Below, piece by piece: positions 23,619 through 24,849 of a DNA stretch of 24,849 nt. The stretch is from JBKJZO01 sp046715235. GTDB lineage: Bacteria; Actinomycetota; Actinomycetes; BP-191. The DNA lies in contig JBKJZO010000034.1 of assembly GCA_046715235.1 (NCBI GenBank), positions 1 to 24,849 of the forward strand, in the 5' to 3' direction. The notes under the pieces are model-generated. The model was given only the letters and a program-made list of their open reading frames with translations, made no database searches and had not been told where the DNA came from. Made by a program: the position numbers and the translations under genes. Each line of letters starts with the position of its first letter. Within the stretch, counting starts at the first letter, position 1.

Positions 23619-24368
23619 TCAGTGAGTTGCCGGACAGACAGTGGTCCCGATCTTCTCACCGCGGACGGCTCGGCCGATGTTGCCCGGGGTGTGCAAATCG
23701 AACACGACGATCGGTAGATCGTTGTCCATGCACAAGCTGATCGCGGTCGCGTCCATGACTTTCAACCCGCGTGCCAGCACTTCGTTGTAGTCGAGCTGGT
23801 CGAACTTCACGGCATCCGGGTTCTTGCGCGGGTCATCGTCGTAGACGCCGTCGACCTGAGTCGCCTTCAGCACCGCCTGCGCCTTGATCTCGAGGGCCCG
23901 TTGAGCGGCCGTCGTGTCGGTCGAGAAGAACGGCACGCCGAGGCCGGCGGCGAAGACGACGACCCGGCCCTTCTGCATGTGCCGGATCGCACGCAGCGGA
24001 ACGTAGGGCTCGGCGATCTGTCCCATCGTGATCGATGTCTGCACCCGAGTGGGCAGGCCCACCTGCTCGAGCGCGTCCTGCAGGGCGAGGCTGTTGATGA
24101 CCGTTGCGAGCATGCCCATGTAGTCGCCGCGCGCCCGGTCCATGCCGCGTTCTTCCAGCAGTGCGCCGCGGAAGATGTTGCCGCCACCGACGACGACCGC
24201 GACCTCGACGCCGGAGGACACGGCGTCCTGGATCTGCACGGCCATGGACTGGACGGTGCCCGGGTCGATGCCGAACGGCTCAGGCCCCGCGAAGGCCTCG
24301 CCCGAGAGCTTGAGGAGTACCCTGGTGTATCGGGGTGTCGGCGGCGACTCCGCATTGTCGACCGTCAC
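23619..24368 (-). CDS. pyrH: UMP kinase
   Basis: Hexameric cytosolic kinase that phosphorylates UMP to UDP, for pyrimidine nucleotide synthesis. 249 residues of the amino-acid-kinase fold. VLLKLSGEAFAG (nucleotide binding), VVVGGGNIFRG, the UMP-site segment around MGMLATVINSLALQD, PFFSTDTTAA and KATQVDGVYDDDP are all family blocks. GTG at 24368 has GAGGAGG (24373-24379) 4 bases upstream; the longer frame would overlap tsf. It is 37 bases downstream of tsf. Confidence 0.98.
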   Translation of the reverse strand: MTVDNAESPPTPRYTRVLLKLSGEAFAGPEPFGIDPGTVQSMAVQIQDAVSSGVEVAVVVGGGNIFRGALLEERGMDRARGDYMGMLATVINSLALQDALEQVGLPTRVQTSITMGQIAEPYVPLRAIRHMQKGRVVVFAAGLGVPFFSTDTTAAQRALEIKAQAVLKATQVDGVYDDDPRKNPDAVKFDQLDYNEVLARGLKVMDATAISLCMDNDLPIVVFDLHTPGNIGRAVRGEKIGTTVCPATH

Positions 24369-24405
24369 GGCGCCTCCTCGGGGCAGGGCATTGATGAAAC
24401 TGTAA

Positions 24406-24849
24406 CTACGCCTGTCCAACCTCGAAGCGAGCGAACCGTTTGACCGTCACACCGGCCGCGTCGAGCAGCGCCTTGCCCGTCTTCTTGTTGTCCTGCACCG
24501 AAGGCTGCTCGAGCAGCACGACGTCCTTGAGGAAACCGTTGACGCGACCCTCGGTGATCTTGGGGAGCGCCGCCTCCGGCTTGCCCTCCTCGCGAGCGGT
24601 CGCCTCGGCGATCCTGCGCTCGCTCTCGATGATGTCGGCGGGCACCTCGTCGCGGGAGACGTAGCGTGCCTTGAGCGCCGCGACCTGCATCGCAGCCCCG
24701 CGCGCGGCGGTCGCATCGTCACCCTCGAACTCGATGAGGACGCCGACCTGCGGGGGCAGGTCGAGTGCCTTGCGGTGCATGTATGCCGTCGTCTGGCCCT
24801 CGAAGACGACGACCCGGCGCAGCTCGAGCTTCTCGCCGATGACAGCGGA
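24406..24849 (-). CDS. tsf: Elongation factor Ts, C-terminal part (5' end beyond window)
   Basis: Nucleotide exchange factor for EF-Tu. The frame stays open to the right window edge, so only the last 147 residues are present (actinobacterial EF-Ts is about 270-280). Visible are the core segment MHRKALDLPPQVGVLIEF, the AMQVAALKARYVSRDEVP block, the coiled-coil helix ESERRIAEATAREEG, and the C-terminal LLEQPSVQDNKKTGKAL and FARFEVGQA. The N-terminal EF-Tu-binding UBA region and the rpsB gene usually before it lie outside. The truncation is due to the window, not the gene. Confidence 0.95.
   Translation of the reverse strand, partial: SAVIGEKLELRRVVVFEGQTTAYMHRKALDLPPQVGVLIEFEGDDATAARGAAMQVAALKARYVSRDEVPADIIESERRIAEATAREEGKPEAALPKITEGRVNGFLKDVVLLEQPSVQDNKKTGKALLDAAGVTVKRFARFEVGQA

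Overview
This is a high-GC window from an actinobacterium (class Actinomycetes; genus not determinable from the sequence). The GC content, frequent GTG starts and many 4-base ATGA/GTGA start-stop overlaps fit this. So does the gene order: tsf-pyrH-frr-cdsA-rlmN-dxr-rseP-ispG-GNAT, then proS and a ferritin-like gene pair, recalls the order around Rv2889c to Rv2843 in Mycobacterium tuberculosis (from memory, not searched).

Layout, left to right. (1) 1-1001, plus strand: two coupled ferritin-like genes, one for a probable lipoprotein and one for a DUF4439 protein. (2) 998-5040, minus strand: a four-gene operon of sensor kinase, LuxR-type regulator, ABC ATPase and ABC-2 permease, probably a stress-responsive exporter. 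(3) 5122-6858, minus: proS. (4) 6980-7839, plus: a DUF2975 membrane protein with its small HTH regulator, under a promoter overlapped by TTATCG/CGATAA palindromes. It is followed by a 20-bp imperfect inverted repeat and a frameshifted second copy of the HTH gene. (5) 8184-14357: a probable potassium module. Two KimA-family K+ importers (minus strand) flank a KdpD/KdpE-like two-component system (plus strand). The divergent region between the first kimA and the kinase carries four GCAAA repeats spaced 11, 22 and 11 bp. (6) 14376-24849, minus: the core block of GNAT, ispG, rseP, dxr, DUF2237, a GH20 hexosaminidase lipoprotein, rlmN, cdsA, frr, pyrH and the 3' part of tsf.

How the genes work together. 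The core block joins translation (EF-Ts, ribosome recycling, RlmN, ProRS), UMP kinase, phospholipid CDP-DAG synthesis, the MEP isoprenoid pathway (Dxr, IspG) and intramembrane proteolysis (RseP/Rip1). Two accessory insertions interrupt the conserved order: the K+ module plus DUF2975/HTH region between GNAT and proS, and hexosaminidase-DUF2237 between rlmN and dxr. The most interesting signals are the K+ module with its phased repeats, the palindromic operator of the DUF2975/HTH operon, and the inverted repeat that ends where homology of the HTH pseudogene begins. No tRNA, rRNA, CRISPR array, transposase or phage gene was seen.
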